A stretch of 47,714 bases of DNA from Bacteroidales bacterium UBA6192 (GCA_002422725.1 DITE01000075.1:1-47714), one strand, 5' to 3'; shown: positions 33,187 to 43,174, counted from the first letter of the stretch. Program-made: numbers and translations. The notes: a model not told the origin generated them from the letters alone.

Positions 33187-34350
33187 TCAATAACCGAAAT
33201 GTCCCCATTCGCCCGAAATAGTCAGCTTTTTATTTTCCGATGGTTCACATCTGCCAACGATTTGTGCATCAACGTTGAATGTGCTGGAAATGTCGATTAA
33301 TTTTCCGGCAGTCAGTTCGTCTGTGTATATCTCGAGCCTTTGACCCATGTTGAACACCTTATACATTTCGCGCCAATCGGTGCCCGAGGCCTGCTGTATC
33401 ATGCGAAACAGGGGAGGGGTGTCGAACAGCCTGTCCTTGATGATGTGCAGCTTATCCACAAAGTTAAGCACCTTGGTTTGTCCACCTCCGCTGCAATGAA
33501 TGATGCCATGAATTTTGCTGCGGTGTTTATGCAATATTGTTTTGATGATGGGTGCATAGGTTCGCGTTGGCGCCAACACCATCTGCCCGGCATTTATACC
33601 CGGCACTTCGGTGGGGTCGGTGAGGCTGAAGGGGCCCGAATAAACCAGTTCAGCAGGAATGGCAGGATCGAAGCTTTCGGGATATTTACTGGCAAGCAGA
33701 TGGTGGAACACATCATGTCTGGCCGAAGTGAGTCCGTTGCTTCCCATACCTCCATTGTAACGGTCTTCATAGCTGGCCTGCCCGAAGCTGGAAAAGCCCA
33801 CAATCACATCCCCGGCCTGAATATTGTTTTCGATCACATCATTGCGCCTAAGCCGCGCTGTTACGGTGCTGTCGACAATGATGGTCCTCACGAGGTCGCC
33901 CACATCGGCAGTTTCGCCACCAGTGCTCCAGATGCCGATTCCCAAATCACGCATTCGGGCAAGGAATTTTTCAGTACCCTGAATGATGGCAGCGATTACC
34001 TCGCCAGGAATTAAGTTTTTGTTTCTTCCAATGGTTGACGAAAGCAGTATGTTTTCAACCGCACCAACACAGATAAGATCATCCGTATTCATTACGATGG
34101 CATCCTGTGCAATACCTTCCCAAACGCTGAGGTCGCCTGTTTCGCGCCAGTAAAGATATGCCAGGGAAGATTTTGTGCCTGCCCCATCGGCATGCATGAT
34201 GTTGCACCATTGGGGATCACCACCCAGAATGTCAGGAGAAACTTTACAAAAGGCATTGGGAAAAAGTCCCTTGTCGAGATCTTTAATTGCCTGATGAACA
34301 TCTTCTTTCGAGGCCGATACGCCTCTGCGGGTATATCGCTGATCGGTCAT
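33187..34350 (-). CDS. purM: Phosphoribosylformylglycinamidine cyclo-ligase (AIR synthase)
   Basis: A 387-residue enzyme of the PurM superfamily. It has RYTRRGVSASKEDVHQAIK, then MHADGAGTKSSLAYLYWRETGD, DAIVMNTDDLICVGA and VIVGFSSFGQASYEDRYNGGMGSNGLTSAR, followed by HCSGGGQTKVLNF. It closes the imidazole ring in purine synthesis using ATP. It is longer than E. coli PurM (345 residues), as in many Bacteroidota. The start codon overlaps the stop codon of the upstream OmpA-like gene (TAATG), so their translation may be coupled. Confidence 0.94.
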   Translation of the reverse strand: MTDQRYTRRGVSASKEDVHQAIKDLDKGLFPNAFCKVSPDILGGDPQWCNIMHADGAGTKSSLAYLYWRETGDLSVWEGIAQDAIVMNTDDLICVGAVENILLSSTIGRNKNLIPGEVIAAIIQGTEKFLARMRDLGIGIWSTGGETADVGDLVRTIIVDSTVTARLRRNDVIENNIQAGDVIVGFSSFGQASYEDRYNGGMGSNGLTSARHDVFHHLLASKYPESFDPAIPAELVYSGPFSLTDPTEVPGINAGQMVLAPTRTYAPIIKTILHKHRSKIHGIIHCSGGGQTKVLNFVDKLHIIKDRLFDTPPLFRMIQQASGTDWREMYKVFNMGQRLEIYTDELTAGKLIDISSTFNVDAQIVGRCEPSENKKLTISGEWGHFGY

Positions 34351-36806
34351 TATTTGATAAGCAGTTTCATTGAATTTGAATTGAACTCAAAACTCCCGAA
34401 CTGCGATAACAGCCGTTGACCGAAGATGTAGCCATGTTTTAAATTGTGGTAAACAGTCAGCTCAACATCATAAAGCACCCGCTCGGCGACGCGCAGTTCT
34501 TTGACAACAAACACGGCTTTATCAGCAATTGAACCTGCAGAAATGATTTTTTCAATATCACCCTTGAAACTATCTTTGGTAATTATCCCTTTGGTGAGCA
34601 GATCGAGTGCCTTTTCGAGGGAAACAGAGGCTTGAGAATTTCTGTCATACACAAATTCATCCCGTTTGCCTTCGATGGCAAAGGGTACTATAAATGCACC
34701 TGTTTTATCCTCGATTCGAAATTTACTGTATTCTTCTTCGGGATTGATGAGTATCTGCACATTTTGTTCAATTGGCTGATTAGAAGGTTTTGGAACAAAA
34801 TCTTTGCTTAACACTTTGAATTCGGTGCGTCGGTTAAGCTGATGAGCGGCTTCTTTGTGGTTATTATTTTGCAGGGTCTCAATAAATGCTTCGGTTAGAA
34901 CACTTCCCTTTACGAACTTAAATTCACCAACCACTATATCACGATCCAATTTTCGAGGTACCATCTCGCCATACCCTTTGGCGACCAGTCTTCCTGGCTC
35001 AACTCCCCTCATAATCAGGTAGTCAACAACCGATTGGGCACGGCGCTGTGAAAGAATGAAGTTTTTCTCGTCCGTGTCACGACTGTCGGTATGCGATGCC
35101 AGTTCAATGATAATGGTTGGGTTAAGCTGGAGAGTAACGATAAGCCCCTGAAGAGAATCTTCATACTGAGGTTTTAATTCCCATCGGGCCAGATCGTATA
35201 AGATGTCAGGCAACACGATTGGTTCTTCAGGTATGGGTTCAAGGGTAAAGTTCTTCACGAAGTCGCGGCTAAACTCCACGCCAACAGTGGTTTCGATGGC
35301 ACTTTTTGTAAAAAAGTTGGCTTTATCAACCACAATTTCGTAAGTAGTGTTTTTGTTGATCTGGCTCGCCCCAAACATGTAATACCCTTTATCGTTCGTT
35401 CTGGTGCTTACACTCATTCCATCAGAGCCAACCAGTTTTATTATGGCATTATCCACAAACTGAAGTGTTTTTTCGTTTGTCACCACGCCTGCAATGGTAA
35501 AGAACACAGGAGGTTCAACGAAATAATAAATATTGTCGACAAAGCGTGTGTTTTCACGGTTTGATGTCAGGAACCCTCTTTCTTCGGTAGGGTGAAAGAT
35601 GATCGCGAAATCGTCGGCAGTTGAATTTATAGGATACTTTAGGTTTCTGGGCTTACCCCAGTTTCCTGATGAGTCAGCCGTTGTAACAAATATATCAAGG
35701 CCGCCCATTCCACCATGCCCGTTTGAGGCAAAATACAATGTGGTGTCATTTCTCAGAAAAGGAAAAACCTCATCACCTTTGGTATTTACCACGGGTCCGA
35801 TATTAAGCGGCCGGCTGAAATCTTCACCTGTTGACTTTCGAAGTGACACCCATATATCCCGGCCACCGAAACCACTTTTTCTATCTGCTGCAAAATAAAG
35901 GATTAGTTCGTTTTCGCTTAAGGTGGGTTGTCCAATAATCTCAAGGGTATCCACCCCTTTAATAGGCAATATTTTGGGACTGCTCCAACTTCTGCCCGAT
36001 CGGGTTGAAACATATATCTGACAACCAGATTTTATCTGTTGGTCATTGGCACAACGGGTAAAATAAAGTGTGGAGAACTTGCTGTTCATATGAGGGGCAC
36101 CTTCATTTGCTTTTGTATTGATAACTCCCGATTCATCAAGCAAAACCGGTGTGCTCCATTCTTCTTTTCGGTCAAGACGCGAAATAAACAAATCACTGAA
36201 ATTTTGATTTGTCCATCCGTCTTTCTCTTTGCCTGTTGCGTTTTCGCGCGAAGAGGTGAAAATGATTTCATTGAAATTGGCCGATGCCCAGCTTACACCG
36301 AAATCTGATTCACGGGAATTGATCTTTTTTAGAAAAGTAAGTTCATATTTTGACGGATTCTCAATCCATTCGCTGATAAGCTGGGTTGTTTCTGCCCCCA
36401 ACGCTCCACGGGGGTCCTCAGGAACCCTTTCGGCATACAATGTATAATATTGAATGGCCTCATCGTATTTTTGATTCACTTTCAGCACTTCAGCAAAGTT
36501 GAGGAGCATTTCAGGGTATTTTTTGTCAATTTCGGTGCGTGCAACCCTGCGATACGTTGCTTCAGCTCTTTTGTAATTTCCAGTGTATTGGTAAGAAAGA
36601 GCGAGACGGTAACTAATCCTTTCGCGCTCACCTGAGTTCCGCTTAGTTTTGTTGTATGCTTTCTTGTACCTGTCGATAGCAACAGAAAACTGATTTCTGT
36701 CGAATGCATCATCAGCCGACCGTGCTGGATTCCGCTGGGCGATAATGGATTGATGCATGATCAGCATGAGAATGATTAACAGTCCGGTTTGATATATCAG
36801 CTTCAT
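34350..36806 (-). CDS. TPR-PD40-OmpA envelope protein with degenerate retropepsin-like C-terminus
   Basis: An 818-residue exported protein: signal peptide (1-24), TPR-like repeats (about 30-150), PD40/WD40-like propeller repeats (about 165-440, such as ELILYFAADRKSGFGGRDIW), a carboxypeptidase-regulatory-like domain (about 440-520), and an OmpA domain (about 530-690, SHTDSRDTDEKNF and RRAQSVVDYLIMRG) that would bind peptidoglycan. The layout resembles PorE of the type IX secretion system. The last 110 residues look like a retropepsin-type domain (FVYD near 721, GQRLLSQFG near 796-804) whose DTGA motif is lost. It overlaps purM by one base. Confidence 0.88.
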   Translation of the reverse strand: MKLIYQTGLLIILMLIMHQSIIAQRNPARSADDAFDRNQFSVAIDRYKKAYNKTKRNSGERERISYRLALSYQYTGNYKRAEATYRRVARTEIDKKYPEMLLNFAEVLKVNQKYDEAIQYYTLYAERVPEDPRGALGAETTQLISEWIENPSKYELTFLKKINSRESDFGVSWASANFNEIIFTSSRENATGKEKDGWTNQNFSDLFISRLDRKEEWSTPVLLDESGVINTKANEGAPHMNSKFSTLYFTRCANDQQIKSGCQIYVSTRSGRSWSSPKILPIKGVDTLEIIGQPTLSENELILYFAADRKSGFGGRDIWVSLRKSTGEDFSRPLNIGPVVNTKGDEVFPFLRNDTTLYFASNGHGGMGGLDIFVTTADSSGNWGKPRNLKYPINSTADDFAIIFHPTEERGFLTSNRENTRFVDNIYYFVEPPVFFTIAGVVTNEKTLQFVDNAIIKLVGSDGMSVSTRTNDKGYYMFGASQINKNTTYEIVVDKANFFTKSAIETTVGVEFSRDFVKNFTLEPIPEEPIVLPDILYDLARWELKPQYEDSLQGLIVTLQLNPTIIIELASHTDSRDTDEKNFILSQRRAQSVVDYLIMRGVEPGRLVAKGYGEMVPRKLDRDIVVGEFKFVKGSVLTEAFIETLQNNNHKEAAHQLNRRTEFKVLSKDFVPKPSNQPIEQNVQILINPEEEYSKFRIEDKTGAFIVPFAIEGKRDEFVYDRNSQASVSLEKALDLLTKGIITKDSFKGDIEKIISAGSIADKAVFVVKELRVAERVLYDVELTVYHNLKHGYIFGQRLLSQFGSFEFNSNSMKLLIK

Positions 36807-36853
36807 GGACGAATAATAATGTTATACAGTTTAATAACGGTTTCTTGCCGGGT

Positions 36854-37165
36854 TTATTGGCTATGTTGCTTTCTGGAAATGGTGTCAGTAGTTGCTTGAA
36901 CGTTTTTTTCACCCTCAATGTTGTCTGAAACTACCAGTGATTTTTCTTTCTGTTTAGCAAATTCCTGAAGACGCTCCTCCCGGTCAATTCGCTGTACCTC
37001 CTTGTTAATCTCATCTTTGAAGCCAGACGAAGCACGTTTCATTTCGTTTATGGCTTTGCCAAGGTTGCGGGCCATTTCGGGCAATTGCTTTGGTCCGAAA
37101 ACCACCACCACAACAAGGATGATCAGCAGTATTTCACCTGCTCCCAGATCTAAAAACAAAAGCAT
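36854..37165 (-). CDS. tatA: TatA/E-family twin-arginine translocase subunit
   Basis: About 103 residues. One short N-terminal helix (about residues 10-22, EILLIILVVVVVFG) is followed by the hallmark FGPKQLPEMARNLGKAINEMKRA amphipathic helix and a charged, Gln/Lys/Glu-rich tail. It forms the pore of the Tat system, which exports folded proteins and is needed for Tat-signal proteins such as ActB. The frame is open to 37522, but that part is not protein-like; MLLFLDLGAGE at 37165 fits the family and follows a promoter box. Confidence 0.93.
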   Translation of the reverse strand: MLLFLDLGAGEILLIILVVVVVFGPKQLPEMARNLGKAINEMKRASSGFKDEINKEVQRIDREERLQEFAKQKEKSLVVSDNIEGEKNVQATTDTISRKQHSQ

Positions 37166-37185
37166 AACGACAAAATTGAATTTTA

Positions 37186-37193
37186 CAAAAGTA
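37186..37193 (-). promoter_or_regulatory. Candidate -7 promoter box for tatA
   Basis: The minus strand reads TACTTTTG, matching TAnnTTTG, 20 nt before the tatA start. The leader would be short. No TTG at -33 was seen. Confidence 0.4.
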
Positions 37194-37355
37194 ATAAAAC
37201 TATAGGTCTGAATGAATTGATAAATTGTTTGGTTTAAAATACCGGCAAGTTCCGTTGAAGTCTGGTAAAATTGGATTCTATTTTTGGTAACAAGGGCCGT
37301 TAAATGTTTTGTAAATTGCCTTATTGAAGGGCGCGAAGCTGGTTTCTCCCAACAA

Positions 37356-37385
37356 AAAACCCGGATCACAGGTGGTCCGGGTTTT
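37356..37385 (-). terminator. Rho-independent terminator after secDF
   Basis: AAAACCCGGA (37356-37365) and TCCGGGTTTT (37376-37385) form a perfect 10-bp stem around a 10-nt loop. On the minus strand the T-run closing the stem follows. It lies 18 nt beyond the secDF stop and separates it from tatA. Confidence 0.85.
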
Positions 37386-37403
37386 GTATGATTTAAAAAA
37401 AAA

Positions 37404-40400
37404 CTATGCCTTTTTTTTGTTGATAGCATCAATTTTTTCAGGAGCAGCATTGTCTTTTTTCTTTCTCGAAAGAAGATCATAAACAATTGGACTGGCATTG
37501 AATACCGATGAATAGGTTCCAAATAGAATTCCTATTAACAAGGCAAAAACAAAGCCCCTGATCACTTCACCCCCAAACACGGCGATCATAAACAATACCA
37601 TTATTGTTGTCCCTGAGGTATTGATTGTTCGTGCCAGAGTTGAATTCAATCCATCGTTGATGTTTATAAAGAGACTCTTTTTGGGATGCAGGCTCAGATT
37701 CTCACGAATACGGTCGAAGATGATTACCGTGTCATTGATTGAATACCCGATGATTGTCAGAATGGCTGCAATGAAGGCCTGGTCTACTTCCATGTTGAAT
37801 GGCAGAATATTGTAGAACAACGAAAATAGTCCCAGCACGATAATGGAGTCATGGAATAGCGCAATCACACCTGCAAGGCCATATTGCCACTTACGGAACC
37901 TGATCGCAATGTAACCAAATATGATAAACAGCGACAGGATGATTGCGGTTATGGCTTTATTCCGAATATCACTTGCGATAGTCGGCCCGATTTTTTGTGA
38001 ACTCAAGATTCCGATATACTTATTATCAGCTTCTTCATCGCTTGTAAACTGATTATAAGTAACATTTTTGCTAAAGAATTGATTGAGTCCGTTATAAAGT
38101 TTTTGCTGAATAATGGAGTCAACTTCTTTCCTATCGTCTTCGATCATGAATTTTGTGGTTATCTTAACCTGACGCGACGGTCCAAAGGATTTGACTTCGG
38201 GAACTGCAGTAGGAAATTCAGCTGTTAATGCTTTGCGGACATCGCTAACTGCAACATCCTGGTCGAAACGAACAAGATAGGTGCGGCCACCGGTGAAGTC
38301 AACGCCAAAGTTTAAGCCTCTGAAAGTAAGCGATGTTAAACTGATCAGGATCATCACCGAGGAGAAAATGTAAGCTTTCTTACGGCCACCAAGAAAATTG
38401 AAATTGGCATCAGCAAGGAAGTTTCTTGTGAGTTTGGTGCTGAAATCGATTTTTTTGTTGTTGTCGAGCAGATAAACAAATATCATCCTCGAAATGAAAA
38501 TCGAAGTGAACAATGAAGTGATCAAACCAATGATCAATGTGGTTGCAAAACCCTGAACCGGACCTGTACCGAAAGTGTAGAGGACAATACCGGTAAGCAG
38601 TGTGGTTACGTTACCATCGATGATGGCAGAGTAAGCGTTCTTGTATCCGTCTTCAATAGCGAGACGGATACCTTTTCCGGCCCTTATTTCTTCTTTGATA
38701 CGCTCGTAAATAATTACGTTGGCATCAACCGCCATACCAAGAGTTAGCACTATACCTGCAATACCGGGAAGTGTTAAAACCGCTCCAAGTGAGGCAAGAA
38801 CACCCAGCAGGAAGAAAACGTTTGTAAACAGCGCAAGATCAGCAATCAATCCGGCCTTCTGATAATAGAAATACATATAAATCAATACCAGCACGAAAGC
38901 CAGCACAAACGACCATAAGCCTGCATTCACAGCTTCACGTCCGAGTGAGGGCCCAACAACAGCTTCCTCCATAATTTTGGATGGAGCAGGCAGTTTACCA
39001 GCTTTCAGAATGTTGGATAAATCCTGAGCTTCTTCAATAGTCATGTCGCCACCTGAGATGGAAGAACGACCATTTGGGATTTCATCATTTACCACCGGGT
39101 AGGAATAAACATAATTGTCCAACACAATGGCTACTTGTCTGTTGATGTTTTCGCCGGTTAATCTTTTCCAGGTTTTTGCACCTTCACTGTTCATCTGAAT
39201 AGTTACCTCAACGCGGCCGTTCTGATCATAATCCTGACGGGCGTCAACGATTACCTCGCCACCGAGGGCTGCTTTGTTGTCACGTGAACTTTTCAGCGCA
39301 ACCAGTTCCAAAGTTTCGGGCTGTCCACTTTGGGTTCCACGAGGTTTAACCGTCCATGATAGTCTCATGTTTCTTGGGAAGACTGAGTTTACCTTGCGCA
39401 GCATGTTGTTGATACGCGCTGTGTCTTTTACTAAGGCTGTACCAACCCTGGCGGTGTTACCGGGGAAATATTTACCCGATTCGTCCGGGAAGTAGGAGGG
39501 CATCAGGTAAGCATACAATGGGTTTTTTCTGGAATAATCCTCAAAGTTTTGATCATCACCTGAAGTTGTATCTCCCTTGATCTGGTCGAGGAGTGATGTT
39601 GATGTTGTGTCTTTAGCAATTTCATCTGCCGTGCCATCAGCGATAGCTTGCTCACCAGCTTCGGGTGCCGTGGAATCTTCAGTAACAATTCCTTCATTTC
39701 CTTTAGTGGTTTTGCCTGCATTAATATCATTTTCAATATCCAGATCGGCCAGTCGCTGGTTTGCTTCATCAAAGAAAGTATACAGTTCAGAAAAATTGTA
39801 TGTTTCCCAAAATTCGAGCTGTGCTGTTCCCTGTAAGAGTTTTCTGACGCGTTTAGGATCCTTGATTCCGGGCAATTCCACGAGAATGCGTCCGGAAACA
39901 GCCAATCGTTGTATGTTAGGCTGGGTAACCCCAAAACGGTCAATACGGGTACGCAGAATCTGGAACGACCTGTCGATCGCACTTTCTGTTTCATCACGTA
40001 TGACTTTTATAACTTCATCATTCGAAGAATTGACAGTAATTCCACGGTCTTTGAATTCAAAAAGAAAGATCGATGCCAGCTGGGCATTGGGGTCCGTTTC
40101 GTTGAAAGACTCACCAAAAAGGGTAACAAAATCTTTCTGGCTATCAAGTTGCTTTTTTTGTGCAAGTTCAATTGCTTTAACGAATACAGGATCCTGGCTA
40201 TTGCCCGATAAAGCCTTAATAATATCGACAACAGACACTTCCAGAACTACGTTCATGCCACCCTTCAGGTCGAGCCCAAGGTTTATTTCTCTTTCTTTGG
40301 CATCCTTGTAGGTGTATTTGTCAATTAATATATTGTAAACCACCTGATTATCCATAGAGTCGAGAAAGTAAGTCTCACGCGACTTGGTGATGGAGTCCAA

Positions 40401-40586
40401 ATAGTGACCATACATGATGTCATTTCCCTGGGCCATTTTTGTAGCCAGATTAACTGCGGCTTCGTTGCTGGCATAATGCCTTGCTTTACTTTCAACACGC
40501 TGTGCAACAAAAGTAAACGACAACTGATAAAGCGACACAATCGCAAAGGCAATGGCAAAAACCTTGATAGCTCCTTTGTTTTGCAT
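37404..40586 (-). CDS. secDF: SecDF, fused protein translocase subunits SecD and SecF
   Basis: A 1060-residue fusion with twelve expected helices. The SecD half has GLDLKGGMNVVLEVSV near residue 103, the periplasmic P1 domain (IQRLAVSGRILVELPGIKDP), an acidic Thr/Asp-rich insertion (about 280-345), and the helix 4-5 motif LGMAVDANVIIYERIKEE. The SecF half has GLNFGVDFTGGRTYLVRF and TIIGYSINDTVIIFDRIREN. SecDF uses the proton gradient to complete export through SecYEG. Fusion of SecD and SecF is common in Bacteroidota. It has its own promoter and terminator. Confidence 0.97.
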   Translation of the reverse strand: MQNKGAIKVFAIAFAIVSLYQLSFTFVAQRVESKARHYASNEAAVNLATKMAQGNDIMYGHYLDSITKSRETYFLDSMDNQVVYNILIDKYTYKDAKEREINLGLDLKGGMNVVLEVSVVDIIKALSGNSQDPVFVKAIELAQKKQLDSQKDFVTLFGESFNETDPNAQLASIFLFEFKDRGITVNSSNDEVIKVIRDETESAIDRSFQILRTRIDRFGVTQPNIQRLAVSGRILVELPGIKDPKRVRKLLQGTAQLEFWETYNFSELYTFFDEANQRLADLDIENDINAGKTTKGNEGIVTEDSTAPEAGEQAIADGTADEIAKDTTSTSLLDQIKGDTTSGDDQNFEDYSRKNPLYAYLMPSYFPDESGKYFPGNTARVGTALVKDTARINNMLRKVNSVFPRNMRLSWTVKPRGTQSGQPETLELVALKSSRDNKAALGGEVIVDARQDYDQNGRVEVTIQMNSEGAKTWKRLTGENINRQVAIVLDNYVYSYPVVNDEIPNGRSSISGGDMTIEEAQDLSNILKAGKLPAPSKIMEEAVVGPSLGREAVNAGLWSFVLAFVLVLIYMYFYYQKAGLIADLALFTNVFFLLGVLASLGAVLTLPGIAGIVLTLGMAVDANVIIYERIKEEIRAGKGIRLAIEDGYKNAYSAIIDGNVTTLLTGIVLYTFGTGPVQGFATTLIIGLITSLFTSIFISRMIFVYLLDNNKKIDFSTKLTRNFLADANFNFLGGRKKAYIFSSVMILISLTSLTFRGLNFGVDFTGGRTYLVRFDQDVAVSDVRKALTAEFPTAVPEVKSFGPSRQVKITTKFMIEDDRKEVDSIIQQKLYNGLNQFFSKNVTYNQFTSDEEADNKYIGILSSQKIGPTIASDIRNKAITAIILSLFIIFGYIAIRFRKWQYGLAGVIALFHDSIIVLGLFSLFYNILPFNMEVDQAFIAAILTIIGYSINDTVIIFDRIRENLSLHPKKSLFININDGLNSTLARTINTSGTTIMVLFMIAVFGGEVIRGFVFALLIGILFGTYSSVFNASPIVYDLLSRKKKDNAAPEKIDAINKKKA

Positions 40587-40637
40587 TTCTGAATGAATGT
40601 TTAATTAATGCTTCGTTATGAGTATTTTTTGAGGGTG

Positions 40638-40669
40638 CAAAATTAGCATATTATTTGACAACTGCCAAT
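40638..40669 (-). promoter_or_regulatory. Candidate promoter for secDF
   Basis: On the minus strand TTGG is followed after 19 nt by TAATTTTG, a full match to the Bacteroidota -33/-7 arrangement. It lies about 52 nt before the secDF start codon. The rest of the 315-bp gap 40587-40901 is AT-rich and shows no gene. Confidence 0.6.
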
Positions 40670-40901
40670 ATTTAAGGTATTTATTAAACTATATTATAAA
40701 TCAATAAGTTATATCTGTTTGGTTTTTAATGCTGGTCAGATGATGCTGCTTGCAATCCAATATCGGACAAAGTAATTCAGCAATTTTCAGAACAAGAGCT
40801 ATCAATTAGTATAGTGTAACATGCATTATATCAGTATGATATCAATAATAAACTTTCAGCAGAACTTACCTTTAAAAATGTTCATGCCTTCCAAATGACC
40901 A

Positions 40902-42230
40902 TCAATGGTACTTTAACCATTTCCAAAGTTCGGCATAGCTCACTTTTTTTCCATACATTAAGATTCCTGTCCGGTAAATTTTGGCGGCAAGCCAGGTTGT
41001 AAAAATAAATCCTGCTACCAACAGAAACATGGATAAGGCCATTTCCCATACCGGCACTCCGAAGGGTATACGAACCATCATGATTACAGGTGAAGTGAGT
41101 GGAATGATTGAAAGCCAGAAAGCCAGGGCACCGTCAGGGTTGTTCACGATCAGGTTCGACAATATGATGCCGAGAATGAGAGGGGCCGAAACCGGTAGCA
41201 TAAATTGTTGAGAATCAGTTTCGTTATCAACTGCTGAGCCAATTGCTGCAAAAAGCGATGCATAGAGCAGGTAACCTCCAAGGAAGTAAAAGATAAATCC
41301 GAAAATCATTACCTTGAAATTGATTGACTGGATGACCTCTACAACATTGGATAGATTCGTTTTTGTGGCAACATCATTCACTCCAACAGTATTCTCAATT
41401 GCCGTGAATCCTTGTTGCTGCTGCATTATGCCTGTTCCTTCAGAAATAATGCCGGAAGCAAACGACATGAAAACGAGATATATAATTCCGGTGAAAATCA
41501 CCCATAAGAAGAACTGAGTTAGTCCGACAAGTGCAACCCCAACTATTTTTCCCATCATCAACTGAAAGGGTTTTACAGAAGAAATGATGACTTCAACGAT
41601 TCTGTTCGTTTTTTCTTCGATAACTCCTCTTAACACCTGTGAGCCAAAAAGAAAAATAAAAAAGTAGATGAGGATGGCAGAAAAAATAGCCAGACCGACT
41701 TCAATTTCTGTAAAACTCCTCGACTCTTTGCCTTCATCACTTAATCTGATCGTAACTATATTAATGTTTGTTTTGGATGATTTGATAATTTCCGGATCGA
41801 TTCCTGAGGCAATGAGCTTTCTGTTTTCAACCTCATTTTTCATCACTGTACGAACATACGATCTCATGCTCAATGAAGCTTGTTTGATGCTGAAAAGCTC
41901 AGCATTCACCGGAACATTCAATTCAGTCTTCGGAATGTAAACCAACGCATCAAATGAGCCATTCATCAGGTTTTCTTTCTCGGTAGCCAAGTCATAGAAT
42001 ACGTGTTCAAAGCGCAAATTATCGCCTGTTTCAAATTTTCCCATGAACCAGCCCGTTTCGTCTAAAATGGCGATACGTTTCTCACTGATGTCCGAAAGAG
42101 AAGCCAGATAAGCGGGAACAATCATCAGGGCTGCCATCATAACCGGGCCAAGAAAAGTCATTACGATAAAACTGCGTTTCATCACCCTGGTAAGGTATTC
42201 CCGACGTATAATCAACAATATCTTATTCAT
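40902..42230 (-). CDS. ABC-2 type exporter permease (NatB-like)
   Basis: A 442-residue membrane protein. It starts with MNKILLIIRREYLTRVMKRSFIVMTFLGPVMM (first helix about 20-42), has a large extracytoplasmic domain (about 45-175), and then five more helices, with FGSQVLRGVIEEKTNRIVEVIISSVKPFQLMMGKIVG, the signature of ABC-2 permeases. The substrate is unknown; NatAB relatives export sodium. It overlaps the ATPase gene by 8 nt, so the two form one transporter. Confidence 0.92.
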   Translation of the reverse strand: MNKILLIIRREYLTRVMKRSFIVMTFLGPVMMAALMIVPAYLASLSDISEKRIAILDETGWFMGKFETGDNLRFEHVFYDLATEKENLMNGSFDALVYIPKTELNVPVNAELFSIKQASLSMRSYVRTVMKNEVENRKLIASGIDPEIIKSSKTNINIVTIRLSDEGKESRSFTEIEVGLAIFSAILIYFFIFLFGSQVLRGVIEEKTNRIVEVIISSVKPFQLMMGKIVGVALVGLTQFFLWVIFTGIIYLVFMSFASGIISEGTGIMQQQQGFTAIENTVGVNDVATKTNLSNVVEVIQSINFKVMIFGFIFYFLGGYLLYASLFAAIGSAVDNETDSQQFMLPVSAPLILGIILSNLIVNNPDGALAFWLSIIPLTSPVIMMVRIPFGVPVWEMALSMFLLVAGFIFTTWLAAKIYRTGILMYGKKVSYAELWKWLKYH

Positions 42231-43158
42231 GAAGACTCAGTTTTGAACGATTCACAGTATCAATAAATATTTCATTCATGGTTGGCAATATCTCGCTGAA
42301 CGACATGACTTCACCATGGCGGGTGAATAGATTGAGCAGCTCATTTGGTTGTTCGCTTCCATTGCTTTTTAGGGTGATCCGCTTCATGTTTTCGTCGATA
42401 AGGCAATCGTCTGAAACTGAAAAGTGATCTGGCAGAAATTGGCTTATTGGGATTGAAAGTTCTTTTATTGTCAGCTCATAGGAATGCGTACGGTGTTGTT
42501 TTCTGATATCGTTGACTCTGCCTTCCAGAACTTTTTTGCCGTTATGAATAAGCGCAATATTTTCACAAAGTTCTTCCACTGATGCCATATTGTGGGTGGA
42601 GAAAATGATTGTTGAACCATTTTTACGAAGATTGAGAATTTCATCTTTTAAAAGATTAACATTGATCGGATCGAAACCGCTGAATGGTTCATCAAAAATC
42701 AACAACTCAGGTTCATGAATGATGGTTACCACAAACTGGATTTTTTGCTGCATTCCTTTGCTAAGTTCTTCTACCTTCCGTCCCCACCAGCTCATGATGT
42801 CAAATTTCTCGAACCAGAAGGTTAACCGTTTCTTTGCTTCGGCATGACCGATTCCTTTAAGCTGGGCAAGGTACAATGCCTGTTCACCCACTTTCATCTT
42901 CTTGTAAAGACCCCTCTCTTCGGGCAGATAGCCAATCAGTGCAGTATCCGATGGTTTCAGTTTGTGGCCATTGAGCCAAAGTTCACCTTCATCGGGAGCG
43001 GTAATCTGATTGATAATCCGGATAAGTGATGTTTTCCCTGCTCCGTTGGGACCAAGAAGCCCGTAAATACTTTGTTTGGGAACATTTATGCTCACCTTGT
43101 CCAAAGCAAGATGGTGTGCATATTTTTTGGTAACTGACCGGGCTTCAAAATAACTCAT
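42223..43158 (-). CDS. ABC transporter ATP-binding protein (NatA-like)
   Basis: A 311-residue ATPase. Walker A is GLLGPNGAGKTSLIRII, the signature is LSKGMQQKIQF, Walker B is LLIFDEPFSGFDP, and the switch His is in FSTHNMASVEEL. The C-terminal 90 residues are a family-specific DUF4162-like extension. It powers the ABC-2 permease encoded next, at the inner membrane. It lies 16 nt after dnaJ and is probably cotranscribed with grpE and dnaJ. Confidence 0.94.
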   Translation of the reverse strand: MSYFEARSVTKKYAHHLALDKVSINVPKQSIYGLLGPNGAGKTSLIRIINQITAPDEGELWLNGHKLKPSDTALIGYLPEERGLYKKMKVGEQALYLAQLKGIGHAEAKKRLTFWFEKFDIMSWWGRKVEELSKGMQQKIQFVVTIIHEPELLIFDEPFSGFDPINVNLLKDEILNLRKNGSTIIFSTHNMASVEELCENIALIHNGKKVLEGRVNDIRKQHRTHSYELTIKELSIPISQFLPDHFSVSDDCLIDENMKRITLKSNGSEQPNELLNLFTRHGEVMSFSEILPTMNEIFIDTVNRSKLSLHE

Positions 43159-43174
43159 GGTGTGCAGCAGATGT

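Noticed and set aside
37166..37522. N-terminal extension of tatA, reaching into secDF
   Set aside because: It would cross the secDF terminator and the tatA promoter box, and overlap the end of secDF. TatA proteins start directly before their short helix.
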